Assembly: GCA_037045685.1 (NCBI GenBank)
Contig: JBAOII010000014.1
Span: 1 to 64,000 of the forward strand
Length of the DNA stretch: 64,000 nt
DNA from: Competibacter_A sp037045685
GTDB taxonomy: Bacteria > Pseudomonadota > Gammaproteobacteria > Competibacterales > Competibacteraceae
Reading direction: 5' to 3'
Position numbers and translations under genes: made by a program. Shown in pieces: positions 34,673-44,087 of this stretch. Position 1 is the first letter of the stretch; every line of letters begins with the position of its first letter. Below the pieces are notes generated by a model, which worked only from the letters and a program-made list of their open reading frames with translations, was not told where the DNA came from and did not search any database.

Positions 34673-36449
34673 ACTAAAACCGATATTTGATGCGTTTATT
34701 CCACCAAAACGACTATCAATAATCGAGTGGATCGAAGAAAACATATCAGTTCTTGCTTCATCCGCAGCGTTGCCCGGTCCTTATCGATTCGCCAAAACAC
34801 CTTACTTGAGGGGTGTTGTCTCTGCGCTTGAAGACTCCAGAGTTAGAAAAATCACAATACAAAAAAGCGCTCAGGTGGGCGCGAGTGAGTTGTCAGAAAA
34901 TTTGTTGTCATATTTTATCGCCGAACAGCCCGGTCCTATTATGTGGGTTTTACCCATCGCTTCTATCGCAAAATCATACGTCAAGACTCGTCTTCTACCG
35001 AAAATCAAATCAACACCCGCAATTTCTCCTAAATGCGACTTTTCTAAGATGGGTGGCTCAACTAATGATTTGATTTTATTTTATGGTGGCTCACTAAAAA
35101 TCACAAACTCAGGCTCAGAAGTCTCTTTGCGTTCTACTCCTGCCCGCATCGCGATATTCGATGAAGTAGATGGTGCTAAAAGAGCAAAAAACGGTTCACC
35201 GGTCGCACTCGTTGAAGACCGACTAACAACATTCAAAAACTCGAAACTCATTTTACTGTCAACACCCGGATTATCAGAAGAAACTCTCATTGCGCCATCT
35301 TTCGAGCAATCAGACCAGCGATATTATTTCGTCAAGTGCCCACACTGTTCGCACTCACAGAAAATGGTATGGGAACAAGTAAAATGGTCACTCGACGAAA
35401 ACGAAAAACCTAAAAATGTGATGTATCACTGCGCATCTTGTGGCGCGGGTTGGTCGGAAAGAGCGAGAAAAAACGCTATTTTAGCGGGTGAATGGAAAGC
35501 GACCGCACCATTTTATGCCCACGCAGGTTTCCACATATCACAACTGTATTCTTTGTTCAAACCCCTCTCTTGGGTCGTAGAAAACTACTTAGAAGACGAA
35601 TCAACGAGTAATTTAGTCCGTTTTTATAACAATTTCCTGGGTTTGCCGTATTCCGGTGACGCTACGCCGGTCACGATTGATGATTTACTAACAAGACAAG
35701 AAGACTTCAACGCTTCTGCTATTCCAAACGAAGTGCGAATGCTCTTCTTGACCGTGGACACACAATTAGACAGATTCGAGTGCATGTTGACCGGATTTTC
35801 AAAAGATCAGGAAATGTATTTGATTTCTCACACTGTTCTGGATGGCGTGCCAGACGACCCGACAATACAAGAAGAAATAGTAAAACTCTACGAAAAACCT
35901 TATATCAAACAAAACGGTGAGCAATTATATGTCGCAATGTGTGGTGTTGACGCGAAAGGCAGTTATACCGGCGCGATTTTATCTTTTTGTCACGAACAAG
36001 CAAAACGCCGCAGAAAAATCTTTGCGACAATGGGATCAAGCGGCCATCGTCCACTAATAAGTAGAACTCCGAAAGTCTCCGACGCATATAAATCACAAGG
36101 CTATAAATTTTATGCGCTGGGCGTAGACACTTCGCGAGATATGTTGTTTTCGAGATTGAAAATCGAAAAGCCGGGGCCGAAATACATACACATTTCAAAC
36201 ACAATACCAAAAGAAGCGGTAGAACAACTCAGAAACGAAGTGCCGACTATCGTAAAACGCAGAGATAGATTCAAAACGATCTGGAAACAGAACGGCAAAA
36301 ATGAACTTTTCGATCTTGCTCATTACTCTTTTTGCTTGTTATATGGAAACATGGACGCATATAAACGAGCTTGTGTTGACTTTATACCGCCACCAGTTCA
36401 AACGGTTCGCAAGTCAAGTTACTTAGAGCGTTTGAAAGAGAACGCATAA
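34644..36449 (+). CDS. Terminase large subunit, lambda gpA type
   Basis: 601 aa. The ATPase has the deviant Walker A QKSAQVGASE (residues 73-82) and Walker B IAIFDEVDG. A zinc-binding insert follows (CPHCSHSQ and CASCGAGW), then the nuclease domain with FLTVDTQLDRFECMLTGF. Usual length for GpA. It cuts concatemers at cos and drives DNA into the prohead. ATG at 34644 is preferred to the TTG three codons upstream because AGGA is then better spaced. The stop overlaps an ATAAATA element. Confidence 0.92.
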   Translation: MNLNRQAYNKLKPIFDAFIPPKRLSIIEWIEENISVLASSAALPGPYRFAKTPYLRGVVSALEDSRVRKITIQKSAQVGASELSENLLSYFIAEQPGPIMWVLPIASIAKSYVKTRLLPKIKSTPAISPKCDFSKMGGSTNDLILFYGGSLKITNSGSEVSLRSTPARIAIFDEVDGAKRAKNGSPVALVEDRLTTFKNSKLILLSTPGLSEETLIAPSFEQSDQRYYFVKCPHCSHSQKMVWEQVKWSLDENEKPKNVMYHCASCGAGWSERARKNAILAGEWKATAPFYAHAGFHISQLYSLFKPLSWVVENYLEDESTSNLVRFYNNFLGLPYSGDATPVTIDDLLTRQEDFNASAIPNEVRMLFLTVDTQLDRFECMLTGFSKDQEMYLISHTVLDGVPDDPTIQEEIVKLYEKPYIKQNGEQLYVAMCGVDAKGSYTGAILSFCHEQAKRRRKIFATMGSSGHRPLISRTPKVSDAYKSQGYKFYALGVDTSRDMLFSRLKIEKPGPKYIHISNTIPKEAVEQLRNEVPTIVKRRDRFKTIWKQNGKNELFDLAHYSFCLLYGNMDAYKRACVDFIPPPVQTVRKSSYLERLKENA

Positions 36450-36493
36450 ATAGAAAAACAAACCCATCAATCACGGGAATGATTTGATGGGTT
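36446..36493 (+). promoter_or_regulatory. ATAAATA plus 10-bp hairpin leader, family A copy 1
   Basis: ATAAATA at 36446-36452, then aacccatcaa (36461-36470) pairing with ttgatgggtt (36484-36493), followed by ctaatcacaacataaaagga. The same layout stands before the second repeat-bearing endonuclease at 38917, with compensating stem changes. Confidence 0.7.
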
Positions 36494-36522
36494 CTAATCA
36501 CAACATAAAAGGAGCTTATGAT

Positions 36523-37779
36523 ATGACTAAAAATATTTATATCGTTTACTTGGTCGAAAATAAAATTAATGGAAAGAGATACATCGGACAGCACAAAATG
36601 AAACTGGATGATTCCGGTAATCTAATTGATGATGGTTATCGTGGTTCTGGGACATTAATCAAAAAAGCTCATCTAAAATATGGTATCGAAAATTTCACCT
36701 TTGACGAACTATCAAGACACACAACAAAAGAAAAATGTGATGAAGCAGAAAAATGGTTTGCTGATAAAGATATAGTGGATGATTCTAATTATTATAATTT
36801 AAGAGAAGGTGGCGAAGGTGGTTATGTTTCGGAAGAAACCCGATTGTTGATGAGTAAAACTCATAGCTTACCAGAAGTTTTAGAACAAATGCGAAATACT
36901 TATTATGAAAAAACTGGATATTATCATCCTATGAAAAATCCAGAAATAAAAGAAACAATTAAACAAACCTGTTTAGACCGATATGGTGTTGAAAATCCAT
37001 CACAATCTCCAGAACTTCAAGAAAAGAAAAAGCAAACCTGTTTAACGACATACGGATATGTGAATGTTTTTCAGTCACCCACAATTCAAGAAATTATCAA
37101 AAAGACAATGATGAAAAGATATGGTGTCGAAAATCCATTACAATCGCCACTGGTTCAAGAGAAAGCAAAGCAAACCTGTTTAAAAAAATGGGGAGTTGAA
37201 AACCCATCACAATCACCAGATATTCAAGAAAAGAAAAAGCAAACCTGTTTAAAAAAATGGGGAGTTGAACACCCATCACAATCTCCGGTGGTTCAAGAGA
37301 AAAGCAAACAAACATGGTTGAAAAATTTAGGTGTTGAACACCCATCACAATCTCCGGTGGTTCAAGAGAAAAGCAAACAAACATGGTTGAAAAATTTAGG
37401 TGTTGAACACCCATCACAATCTCCAATAGTTCGAGAAAGGAAAAAACAAACATGTTTAGATCGATATGGTGTAGACCATTTTAGCAAAACAGAAGAAAGC
37501 CGAATGAGAATAAGCGAAGCATTATCTGGAAAACCCAAAACTGAATCACATAGACAGGCAATATCAGAAGCAGGTCGAGGAAGAAAGCATTCCTTAAAAA
37601 CCCGAAAAAAGATGTCGATGACCAAAAAAGGTGTCCCTCCTTCTCAAAAAGCATTACAAGCCGCCGCTGCCGCAAGAACAGGAACACATCATAGCACCGA
37701 AACCAAAGCAAAAATCAGCCGAACCAAACTCATCAACAAACTTTGGCGCGACTGGTACGCAGAATATCAGCAGGAATAA
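36523..37779 (+). CDS. GIY-YIG homing endonuclease with eight 23-residue repeats
   Basis: 418 aa from MTKNIYIVYLVENKINGKRY. GIY-YIG nuclease in residues 1-100 (IYIVYL, KRYIGQ, catalytic Glu probably in CDEAEKWF). Then eight contiguous 23-residue repeats of type K-x-K-Q-T-C-L-x-x-W/Y-G-V-E-x-P-S-Q-S-P-x-x-Q-E, and C-terminal NUMOD3 motifs (HRQAISEAGRGRKHSLKTRK, HHSTETKAKISRTK). The repeats are probably DNA-contacting. AAAAGGAG precedes the ATG. It is free-standing: neither neighbour is interrupted. It likely spreads between phage genomes by cutting alleles that lack it. Confidence 0.8.
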   Translation: MTKNIYIVYLVENKINGKRYIGQHKMKLDDSGNLIDDGYRGSGTLIKKAHLKYGIENFTFDELSRHTTKEKCDEAEKWFADKDIVDDSNYYNLREGGEGGYVSEETRLLMSKTHSLPEVLEQMRNTYYEKTGYYHPMKNPEIKETIKQTCLDRYGVENPSQSPELQEKKKQTCLTTYGYVNVFQSPTIQEIIKKTMMKRYGVENPLQSPLVQEKAKQTCLKKWGVENPSQSPDIQEKKKQTCLKKWGVEHPSQSPVVQEKSKQTWLKNLGVEHPSQSPVVQEKSKQTWLKNLGVEHPSQSPIVRERKKQTCLDRYGVDHFSKTEESRMRISEALSGKPKTESHRQAISEAGRGRKHSLKTRKKMSMTKKGVPPSQKALQAAAAARTGTHHSTETKAKISRTKLINKLWRDWYAEYQQE

Positions 37780-37804
37780 ATAATCAAAAAGAGACTAAAA
37801 CAAA

Positions 37805-38914
37805 ATGGCAAGACGCGCAAGACGAATAAGACATAATAATATCGTTTCAACGCTATCAAACACGGATGACCCGATTTTTGATTCGTTGAAACCTATTTTC
37901 GGTATCGGTCCCAAAATATCGGATAAAGTCTATTTTGACGCTGGTAATGAATTTCGACTTGAAAAGGGTTTCGAATCCACTCAAACCCAAGTCGGACAAA
38001 AAACAGACCGAAACACAGACGGACTTTCAAATGTTTCAAACGGTTATATCAATTTCGTGAGAACAAATAATGAAGATAGACGCTCATACATTTCAGATGT
38101 GAGTAAGACGGGCAAAAGGTCAATTGAATTTCGATTTACTCCTTACGGATCAGGTGAAACTGTATATCCGGGCGCACAGTGCGAAAGGTCCGCATATGTC
38201 TTGAACATCATGCCGCCAGACATCAATAACCTGACTTATAACCCAACAGAAAATAGCGAATACTGGGCACGCACATGGATGTATTTCTCACCGGGTTCTA
38301 TCTTCAGCCCAACCGATAACACACCCAAACTACTTCGCTTCTGGCTTCAATCAGATAAAAACACTGAATTCTTGATTGGTGGGCGCGTCGATAATACGAA
38401 TTATCCGGGAAAGATGTTTATCAGCGCAATGACGCAAGGATTTAGCGGCGGTTCGATTACGCTCAATTCGTCCCGTTTTTCAAATTCTCGGTTGTGGGGT
38501 GGTGTTCCAGGTGACGGTAGCGACTGGAGTGTTTCAGGTCCGCAAACTGAATTCCCAGTCGGAGAGTGGTTTCACATCGAAATTTATTGCCGCTGTAGTG
38601 CAGACCCGGCTACCGCAACGGTTCTTGTTTGGTTGAACGATACGCTTGTTTTAGCGCGTAAAGGCAATAGAAGCAACAACACAGGTGGCGGTTATGCTGG
38701 GACCGCTCAAACACTCACAGCAAGCGCAGGTGCTCCCGTTCACGCCGCCCCACGAATTGAGTTATGCAGCAATTGGGGCACAAATGGGCCATCGATTTCA
38801 GCGCAACAGTCAATTTTATTCGATGACATTATCGCAACAAATCAACGCGCATGGGTAGAGTCGAAAGGAAAGCAAGACTCAAATGGATTTTGGATGATAG
38901 GTAAAGACTACTGA
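37805..38914 (+). CDS. Large beta-sandwich phage protein, lectin/lyase-like
   Basis: 369 aa. Strand-rich throughout, with SEYWARTWMYFSPGSIF, GGRVDNTNYPGKMFI, FPVGEWFHIEIYCRCSADPA and SILFDDIIATNQRAW. This is the strand order of concanavalin-type jelly rolls seen in polysaccharide lyases. It sits between terminase and head-joining genes, framed by two homing endonucleases. It could be a head decoration or cell-surface glycan-binding protein. No catalytic set is clear. ATAAATA is 23 bp upstream. Confidence 0.6.
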   Translation: MARRARRIRHNNIVSTLSNTDDPIFDSLKPIFGIGPKISDKVYFDAGNEFRLEKGFESTQTQVGQKTDRNTDGLSNVSNGYINFVRTNNEDRRSYISDVSKTGKRSIEFRFTPYGSGETVYPGAQCERSAYVLNIMPPDINNLTYNPTENSEYWARTWMYFSPGSIFSPTDNTPKLLRFWLQSDKNTEFLIGGRVDNTNYPGKMFISAMTQGFSGGSITLNSSRFSNSRLWGGVPGDGSDWSVSGPQTEFPVGEWFHIEIYCRCSADPATATVLVWLNDTLVLARKGNRSNNTGGGYAGTAQTLTASAGAPVHAAPRIELCSNWGTNGPSISAQQSILFDDIIATNQRAWVESKGKQDSNGFWMIGKDY

Positions 38915-38916
38915 GT

Positions 38917-38962
38917 ATAAATAACAACAAACCCACCGATTACTGGAATAATCAAGTGGGTT
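38917..38962 (+). promoter_or_regulatory. ATAAATA plus hairpin leader, family A copy 2
   Basis: TATAAATA (ATAAATA 38917-38923), then aacccac (38930-38936) pairing with gtgggtt (38956-38962), with an inner gatta/taatc stem. The flanking acaaaccca and gggttctaatca are identical to copy 1 at 36446, while paired bases have changed together. Confidence 0.7.
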
Positions 38963-38994
38963 CTAATCAATCAACATAATAGGAGTATGTCGAA

Positions 38995-40524
38995 ATGACT
39001 AATAATATTTATCAGCCGTTTGTATATTTGATAGTCTGGAAAAACGGAATGATGTATGTTGGAAGCAGAACATTGAAAGGAAAGGCAAATCCAAAAGAGC
39101 TATGGACAAGCTATTTTACCTCTTCTGATTATGTCGAAGAATACATAACAAAGTATGGAGAGCCATTTCAGTTTTTGGTGTTTCCATATACAGACGGAAA
39201 AAAAGCAAGAGCCGCAGAAACAACGATGCTTCAAACACTTGATGCTAAAAACACAGGATGTTTTTTGAATAAAAGTAATGGTGATGGGGATTTTTCGATG
39301 GTAGGAAAAAATCATTCGGAAACATCAAAAAAGAAGATGCGAAATGCTAAAAAAGGTATGAGATGGGTCAACAACGGCATAAAAAACAAATTTGTTCGAG
39401 AAGATGAACTTCAAGATTACGTATCAAGAGGATTTCAAATAGGTCGAGTTGGAGAAAACTCAAGCGCGGGTCGTATTTGGATTAATGACGGAGATATGAA
39501 TAAAAGGGTAACTCCTAACGAACTTCAAGATTATTTATCCATGGGGTTTCAAAAAGGTGTGATTGCCAAAAAACTTATCTGCCGCCGTATCAAAGTCAAC
39601 AATGGTGTTGTTCAAAAATTGATTATACCTAATGAACTTCAAGATTACATATCAAGAGGATTTCAAATAGGACAGCGAAGCAAAAGCTTACTAAATGGGA
39701 AGATACGAATCAACAATGGTATAGAAAACATATTCATATCACCCGGCAGCCTTCAAGATTACATATCAAGAGGATTTCAAAAGGGTATTATTGTTCAAAA
39801 CCCAACCACAGGCCGCATTTGGGTTAATGATGGGAATGAAAACATATTCATATCACCCGACAGCCTTCAAGATTACGTATCAAGAGGATTTCAAATAGGT
39901 CGAGTTGGAGAAAACTCAAGCGCGGGTCGTATCTGGGTCAACAACGGCATAAAAAACAAATTTGTTCGAGAAGATGAAATTCAAGATTACATATCAAGAG
40001 GATTTCAAAAGGGTAGAGTTGGAGAAAACTCAAACGCGGGTCGTATCAAAGTCAACAATGGTGTTGTTCAAAAATTGATTAAACCTAATGAACTTCAAGA
40101 TTACATATCAAGAGGATTTCAAATAGGACAGCTTGAAACAAGCCCAAACTATGGGCGTATCAAAGTCAACAATGGTGTTGTTCAAAAATTGATTAAACCT
40201 AATGAACTTCAAGATTATTTATCCATGGGGTTTCAAAAAGGGTTACTTGGAAAAGGGTCTGGGGCGAACCGCATTTGGATTAATGATGGAGAAACTAATA
40301 AAAGGGTTTCTTTAGATAAATTACAATATTATTTTTCTCAAGGATTTGAGCAAGGTAGAGTTGGAGAAATCACAACTGCTGGATATATCTGGGTCAACAA
40401 TGGTGTTGTTCAAAAATTGATTATACCTAATGAACTTCAAGATTATTTATCCATGGGGTTTCAAAAAGGACCAAAAGCAAAAGCAAAGAGAAGAACCGTA
40501 ATAAATAAACAAAAAACAGGTTAA
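38995..40524 (+). CDS. GIY-YIG homing endonuclease with ten 38-residue repeats
   Basis: 509 aa. Nuclease at residues 1-100 (FVYLIVWKNGMMYVGSRT, ETTMLQTLDA). Short NUMOD3 at 107-120. Residues 121-500 are exactly ten tandem 38-residue repeats with frame G-R-I-W-V-N-N-G-x-x-N-K-x-x-x-P-N-E-L-Q-D-Y-x-S-R-G-F-Q-x-G, then an 8-residue linker. Nucleotides 39355-40494. Single copies of this motif end many phage endonucleases; ten is exceptional. Variation concentrates at positions 4, 7, 9-10, 13-17, 25, 29 and the linker. AATAGGAG precedes the ATG. Free-standing. Confidence 0.85.
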   Translation: MTNNIYQPFVYLIVWKNGMMYVGSRTLKGKANPKELWTSYFTSSDYVEEYITKYGEPFQFLVFPYTDGKKARAAETTMLQTLDAKNTGCFLNKSNGDGDFSMVGKNHSETSKKKMRNAKKGMRWVNNGIKNKFVREDELQDYVSRGFQIGRVGENSSAGRIWINDGDMNKRVTPNELQDYLSMGFQKGVIAKKLICRRIKVNNGVVQKLIIPNELQDYISRGFQIGQRSKSLLNGKIRINNGIENIFISPGSLQDYISRGFQKGIIVQNPTTGRIWVNDGNENIFISPDSLQDYVSRGFQIGRVGENSSAGRIWVNNGIKNKFVREDEIQDYISRGFQKGRVGENSNAGRIKVNNGVVQKLIKPNELQDYISRGFQIGQLETSPNYGRIKVNNGVVQKLIKPNELQDYLSMGFQKGLLGKGSGANRIWINDGETNKRVSLDKLQYYFSQGFEQGRVGEITTAGYIWVNNGVVQKLIIPNELQDYLSMGFQKGPKAKAKRRTVINKQKTG

Positions 40525-40528
40525 GAGT

Positions 40529-40726
40529 ATGACCACAGAAACACAGATAGCGGCGCTGGAAGAAGCTTTAAGTTCAGGCGCAAAAACGATAACGATAGGC
40601 GACAGGACCATTTCTTACAGGTCCACCGAAGAAATCTATCAGATACTTGCTTCGTTGCGAAAGAAATCGAGTGGGTCAACTACTCCGTTTAGCGTCTCAT
40701 ACATAAAACCGTCAACAGGACTATAA
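40529..40726 (+). CDS. Head-to-tail joining protein, gpW-like
   Basis: 65 aa: TQIAALEEALSSGAKTITIG, then RTISYRSTEEIYQILASLRK. Length, the helix-hairpin-helix layout and the position just before the portal match lambda gpW, which stabilises packaged DNA at the portal. The portal ATG is 1 base after its stop. Confidence 0.8.
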   Translation: MTTETQIAALEEALSSGAKTITIGDRTISYRSTEEIYQILASLRKKSSGSTTPFSVSYIKPSTGL

Positions 40727-40727
40727 A

Positions 40728-42146
40728 ATGTCAAAACGCAAGGACGCGAATAAAACTAAAATAGAACGACTCGAAAGACAAGTCGAAAATCTACAAAAAC
40801 GCGCTTACGATTCCGCGTCAACCGCACGCCGCGTCGAAAGTTGGAAAACTCAAAACAGCGACCCAAACATAGAAGTGGCTAATGGTCTCGCTATTACTCG
40901 GAATCGCGCGAGAGATTTGCGCCGAAACAACTCATATGCCCGCAAAATTATCACCACTTGGTCAAGTAATGTTGTTGGAACCGGAATCATACCAACTTCA
41001 GACGACGAAGCACTGCTCGAACTATTCAATCAATGGGCCGATTCTACTGATTGTGACGCGAATGGTTTGACCAACTTTTGGGGCTTACAAGAACAAATCA
41101 TTGAAGCAGTAGTAGAAAGCGGTGAATGTTTGGTTCAGAAAGTATACGACAAGTCCAAACTCATTCCGTTACGTTTGAAAATACTGGAAGGAGACCACCT
41201 AGACCACACCCTTACTAAACCGAAAGAGGGAATACAACAGGGTATTAAGTTCGATGGGACAGGTAATAGAACGGGTTATATTTTATTCAAATCGCATCCG
41301 GGTTCGGAAGGTGCTTCGACCGACACTATCACTGTTCCCGCCGAAGACCTCATTCACGTTTTTCGGATTGAGCGTCCGAATCAACAACGTGGTTTAACAT
41401 GGTTAGCACCCGCAATCATCGAACTGCGCAAGTTGAAGATGTTCCAAGACGCTCGGCTAGAGCGAGTTTCCATAGCGAATTTGCTCGCGGGAATTATCAC
41501 AGATATTAATGGAGACCCCACCGAAACCACGTCTGATATAGAACTTTCTCCCGGCGCTTTAATATCATTGCCCGCCGGTAAAGACATCACATTTAACACA
41601 CCACCTGACCCTGGCCAAACTTCTGAGTTCGAGAAATCATTATTGCGTTCTATCTCTTCGGCAGTGGGCCTACCTTATGAGTTATTGAGCAATGATTTCT
41701 CTGAATCTAATTTCTCATCCGCGCGAATGTCCGCAAATGGATTTTTGATGCTGATAGATTGTGTTCGATGGAATATGTTCGTTCCACAGTTCTTAGATCG
41801 CGTTTGGAATTGGTTCTGGCTCACCGCTCCACTCTCAGGATTATACAACGCCGGGCCAGAAGAAGAAGGACCTCCTAAAGTGACTTGGACGATGCCCCGC
41901 CGAATTCTTGTGGATTTGGTCCGCGAATTGCCGATTACTATCGAAGCGATTAGAGCAGGTCTCACAACACCATCAGAAGCATTGCGAGAATTTGGATACA
42001 ATCCTAAGTTGTTCTTCGAAGAATACAAGAGAGATATGGACATCATCGAACAGTTGGGATTGGTATTATCATCGGACTGTCGAAAAGACGCTCAGAGACT
42101 AAAAGCACTCTCTGACCAGCAACAAAAAACCGCTGAACCGGCATAA
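40728..42146 (+). CDS. Portal protein, lambda gpB family
   Basis: 472 aa. RNNSYARKIITTWSSNVVGT, KLIPLRLKILEGDHLD, the conserved VIHVFR-like DLIHVFRIERPNQQRGLTWL and SAVGLPYELLSNDFSESNFS are hallmark lambda-type portal segments. It forms the dodecameric DNA gate of the prohead. Length is typical. An N-terminal coiled coil precedes the domain. The stop codon lies inside an ATAAATA element. Confidence 0.92.
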   Translation: MSKRKDANKTKIERLERQVENLQKRAYDSASTARRVESWKTQNSDPNIEVANGLAITRNRARDLRRNNSYARKIITTWSSNVVGTGIIPTSDDEALLELFNQWADSTDCDANGLTNFWGLQEQIIEAVVESGECLVQKVYDKSKLIPLRLKILEGDHLDHTLTKPKEGIQQGIKFDGTGNRTGYILFKSHPGSEGASTDTITVPAEDLIHVFRIERPNQQRGLTWLAPAIIELRKLKMFQDARLERVSIANLLAGIITDINGDPTETTSDIELSPGALISLPAGKDITFNTPPDPGQTSEFEKSLLRSISSAVGLPYELLSNDFSESNFSSARMSANGFLMLIDCVRWNMFVPQFLDRVWNWFWLTAPLSGLYNAGPEEEGPPKVTWTMPRRILVDLVRELPITIEAIRAGLTTPSEALREFGYNPKLFFEEYKRDMDIIEQLGLVLSSDCRKDAQRLKALSDQQQKTAEPA

Positions 42147-42173
42147 ATAACAGAATAAAAAAGGAATTAGCAA

Positions 42174-44015
42174 ATGGAACTAAAGCAACAACTACATCGT
42201 AATTTTCCGTTCACCTTTGACCCGGCACACAAAACCATCACGGTAACTGCTACAACAGACCAGCCCGTTTATCGTGTTGGGTCGAATCGAAAGGGTTATA
42301 TTGAGGTATTAGAAATTTCAAACGACGCCATCGATTTTACTCGTTTGAATGATGGCGCTCCGTTCTTGAAAAACCACAAGACAGACGATTTGACCGATGT
42401 TATTGGCGTTGTTGAACGCGCATGGGTTGAAGGTAATCAATTAGCCGCTTCCGTGCGTTTCTCGAACCGCGATGATGTTGCGAATATCGTCAAAGATGTT
42501 GAAGATGGCATTTTGAGAAACATTTCGATTGGCTACGATGTTTATGAAGAAAAGGAAATAGGGAAACAAGGCGACATTCCAATCTTACAAGCAACTCGTT
42601 GGACTCCATATGAAATTTCGGCAGTTCCAATTGGTGCGGATGCGTCTTCACATTTTAGAAGTTTAGAAACCACAGAACAACAAACAATTATCAAGGAAGG
42701 TAAAGAAATGGAAAAGGAAATCGAAACTAAAACTGAAGAGGTTCGCGCTCTTCCGCAAATCAATCCCGATGAAGTGATTCATGCCGAGCGTTCGCGTATC
42801 GGTGAAATCACCAAGTTGTGCCGCAGTGCTAACCTCACTTCTGATTTTGCTGAAAAGCTGATTGGTGATGGCGCTTCAATCGAAATCGCTCGCTCATTGA
42901 TTTTGGATGAAGTCATTAAGAATCAGCCAAAAGTATCGAACACCACCTCACTGAAAGATGCCGGTGAAAATTTTAGAAGTGGTGTCGAAGCCGCTGTTTT
43001 GATTCGCGCGGGTAAAGAAAAAGATGACACGAAGAACGAATATCGCGGTATGTCGCTAATGAGAATGGCCGAAGAAGCGTTGATGATTTCGGGTCAATCT
43101 TGCCGTGGGGCAAGTCAGTTAGAAATCGCCAAACGCGCCCTACATTCAACATCTGATTTTCCGCTTGCTCTTTCAAATGTTGTCAACAAGACGCTGCAAA
43201 AGGCGTATGAAGTTGCTCCCGAAGTTTATCCCGCTATTTGCCGCGTGATTTCGGTTGTCGATTTCAAGCAAATCTCTTCAATCGGTGGTGGTGAATTCAG
43301 CGAACTCGACGAAATTGTTGAAGGTGCCGAATACAAATACGGCACGCTTGGCGAGTCTCAAGAAACCTTTGCCATTACCACCTTTGGCAAACTTTTTCAG
43401 TTGACTCGTAAGGTATTGATAAACGACGATTTGAACTTTTTGACCGCCACTCCGACCAAAATGGGCCGTGCTGCTGCGAGAAAGGTCGGTGATTTAGTTT
43501 GGCGTGTGTTGACCGCTAACGCGAACATGAGTGACGGCAACGCTTTGTTTTCGTCTGCGCATTCTAATATCAGCACTGGCGCAATCACTATCGCCGCTGT
43601 CAATGCTGCGAAACTGTTGATGAATGGACAGAAAGACATTACCAGCCAGCAAGTGTTGAACATTCGACCTGTCAATTTGATTGTTCCCACAGCTTTGGAA
43701 TTGACCGCAAAAACGTTGATGGCCGCTGTCAATGACCCCGACGCGACTTCGAAGATCAAGCCTAACATTTTCGCGAATGCTTACAGCGTGATTGCCGATG
43801 CTCGTCTTGACCAGTCCAGCGCCGCGCAATGGTATCTACAAGCAGATCCCAATATTGAAGATAGTATTGTTTTGGGTTACCTGAATGGTCAATCCGCGCC
43901 TTACCTGGAACAGCAAGTGGGTTTCGAAGTTGACGGGATTTCTTACAAAGTCAGAATCGATGCCGCTGCTAAAGCTGTCGGTTGGAAGGGGCTCGTTCGT
44001 AGCTCAGGCGTCTGA
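42174..44015 (+). CDS. Prohead protease-major capsid fusion
   Basis: 613 aa. Residues 1-165 are an S78/HK97-type protease with His68 (FLKNHKTDD) and Ser118 (RNISIGY). A charged helical scaffold-like part (about 170-290) follows, then the capsid: FPLALSNVVNKTLQKAYEVA, GEFSELDEIVEGAEYKYGTL, FGKLFQLTRKVLINDDLNFL and a closing QQVGFEVDGISYKVRIDAAA. One chain thus supplies protease, scaffold and shell, with self-cleavage releasing the capsid. Known architecture, here complete. AAAGGAATTAGCAA precedes the ATG. Confidence 0.9.
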   Translation: MELKQQLHRNFPFTFDPAHKTITVTATTDQPVYRVGSNRKGYIEVLEISNDAIDFTRLNDGAPFLKNHKTDDLTDVIGVVERAWVEGNQLAASVRFSNRDDVANIVKDVEDGILRNISIGYDVYEEKEIGKQGDIPILQATRWTPYEISAVPIGADASSHFRSLETTEQQTIIKEGKEMEKEIETKTEEVRALPQINPDEVIHAERSRIGEITKLCRSANLTSDFAEKLIGDGASIEIARSLILDEVIKNQPKVSNTTSLKDAGENFRSGVEAAVLIRAGKEKDDTKNEYRGMSLMRMAEEALMISGQSCRGASQLEIAKRALHSTSDFPLALSNVVNKTLQKAYEVAPEVYPAICRVISVVDFKQISSIGGGEFSELDEIVEGAEYKYGTLGESQETFAITTFGKLFQLTRKVLINDDLNFLTATPTKMGRAAARKVGDLVWRVLTANANMSDGNALFSSAHSNISTGAITIAAVNAAKLLMNGQKDITSQQVLNIRPVNLIVPTALELTAKTLMAAVNDPDATSKIKPNIFANAYSVIADARLDQSSAAQWYLQADPNIEDSIVLGYLNGQSAPYLEQQVGFEVDGISYKVRIDAAAKAVGWKGLVRSSGV

Positions 44016-44087
44016 AATCAATAACAATCATTCAGAGAGTGTCAATCAGGGCACTCTCTATTTCAAAACAAATTAGAGGAATAAAAA

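Noticed and set aside
39355..40494. 114-bp DNA repeats as a CRISPR-like or satellite array
   Set aside because: The repeats are in frame, encode a 38-residue protein unit and have no unique spacers.
36446..40524. Group I or II introns housing the endonuclease genes
   Set aside because: Terminase, the beta-sandwich gene, gpW and portal are all uninterrupted; the nucleases are free-standing.
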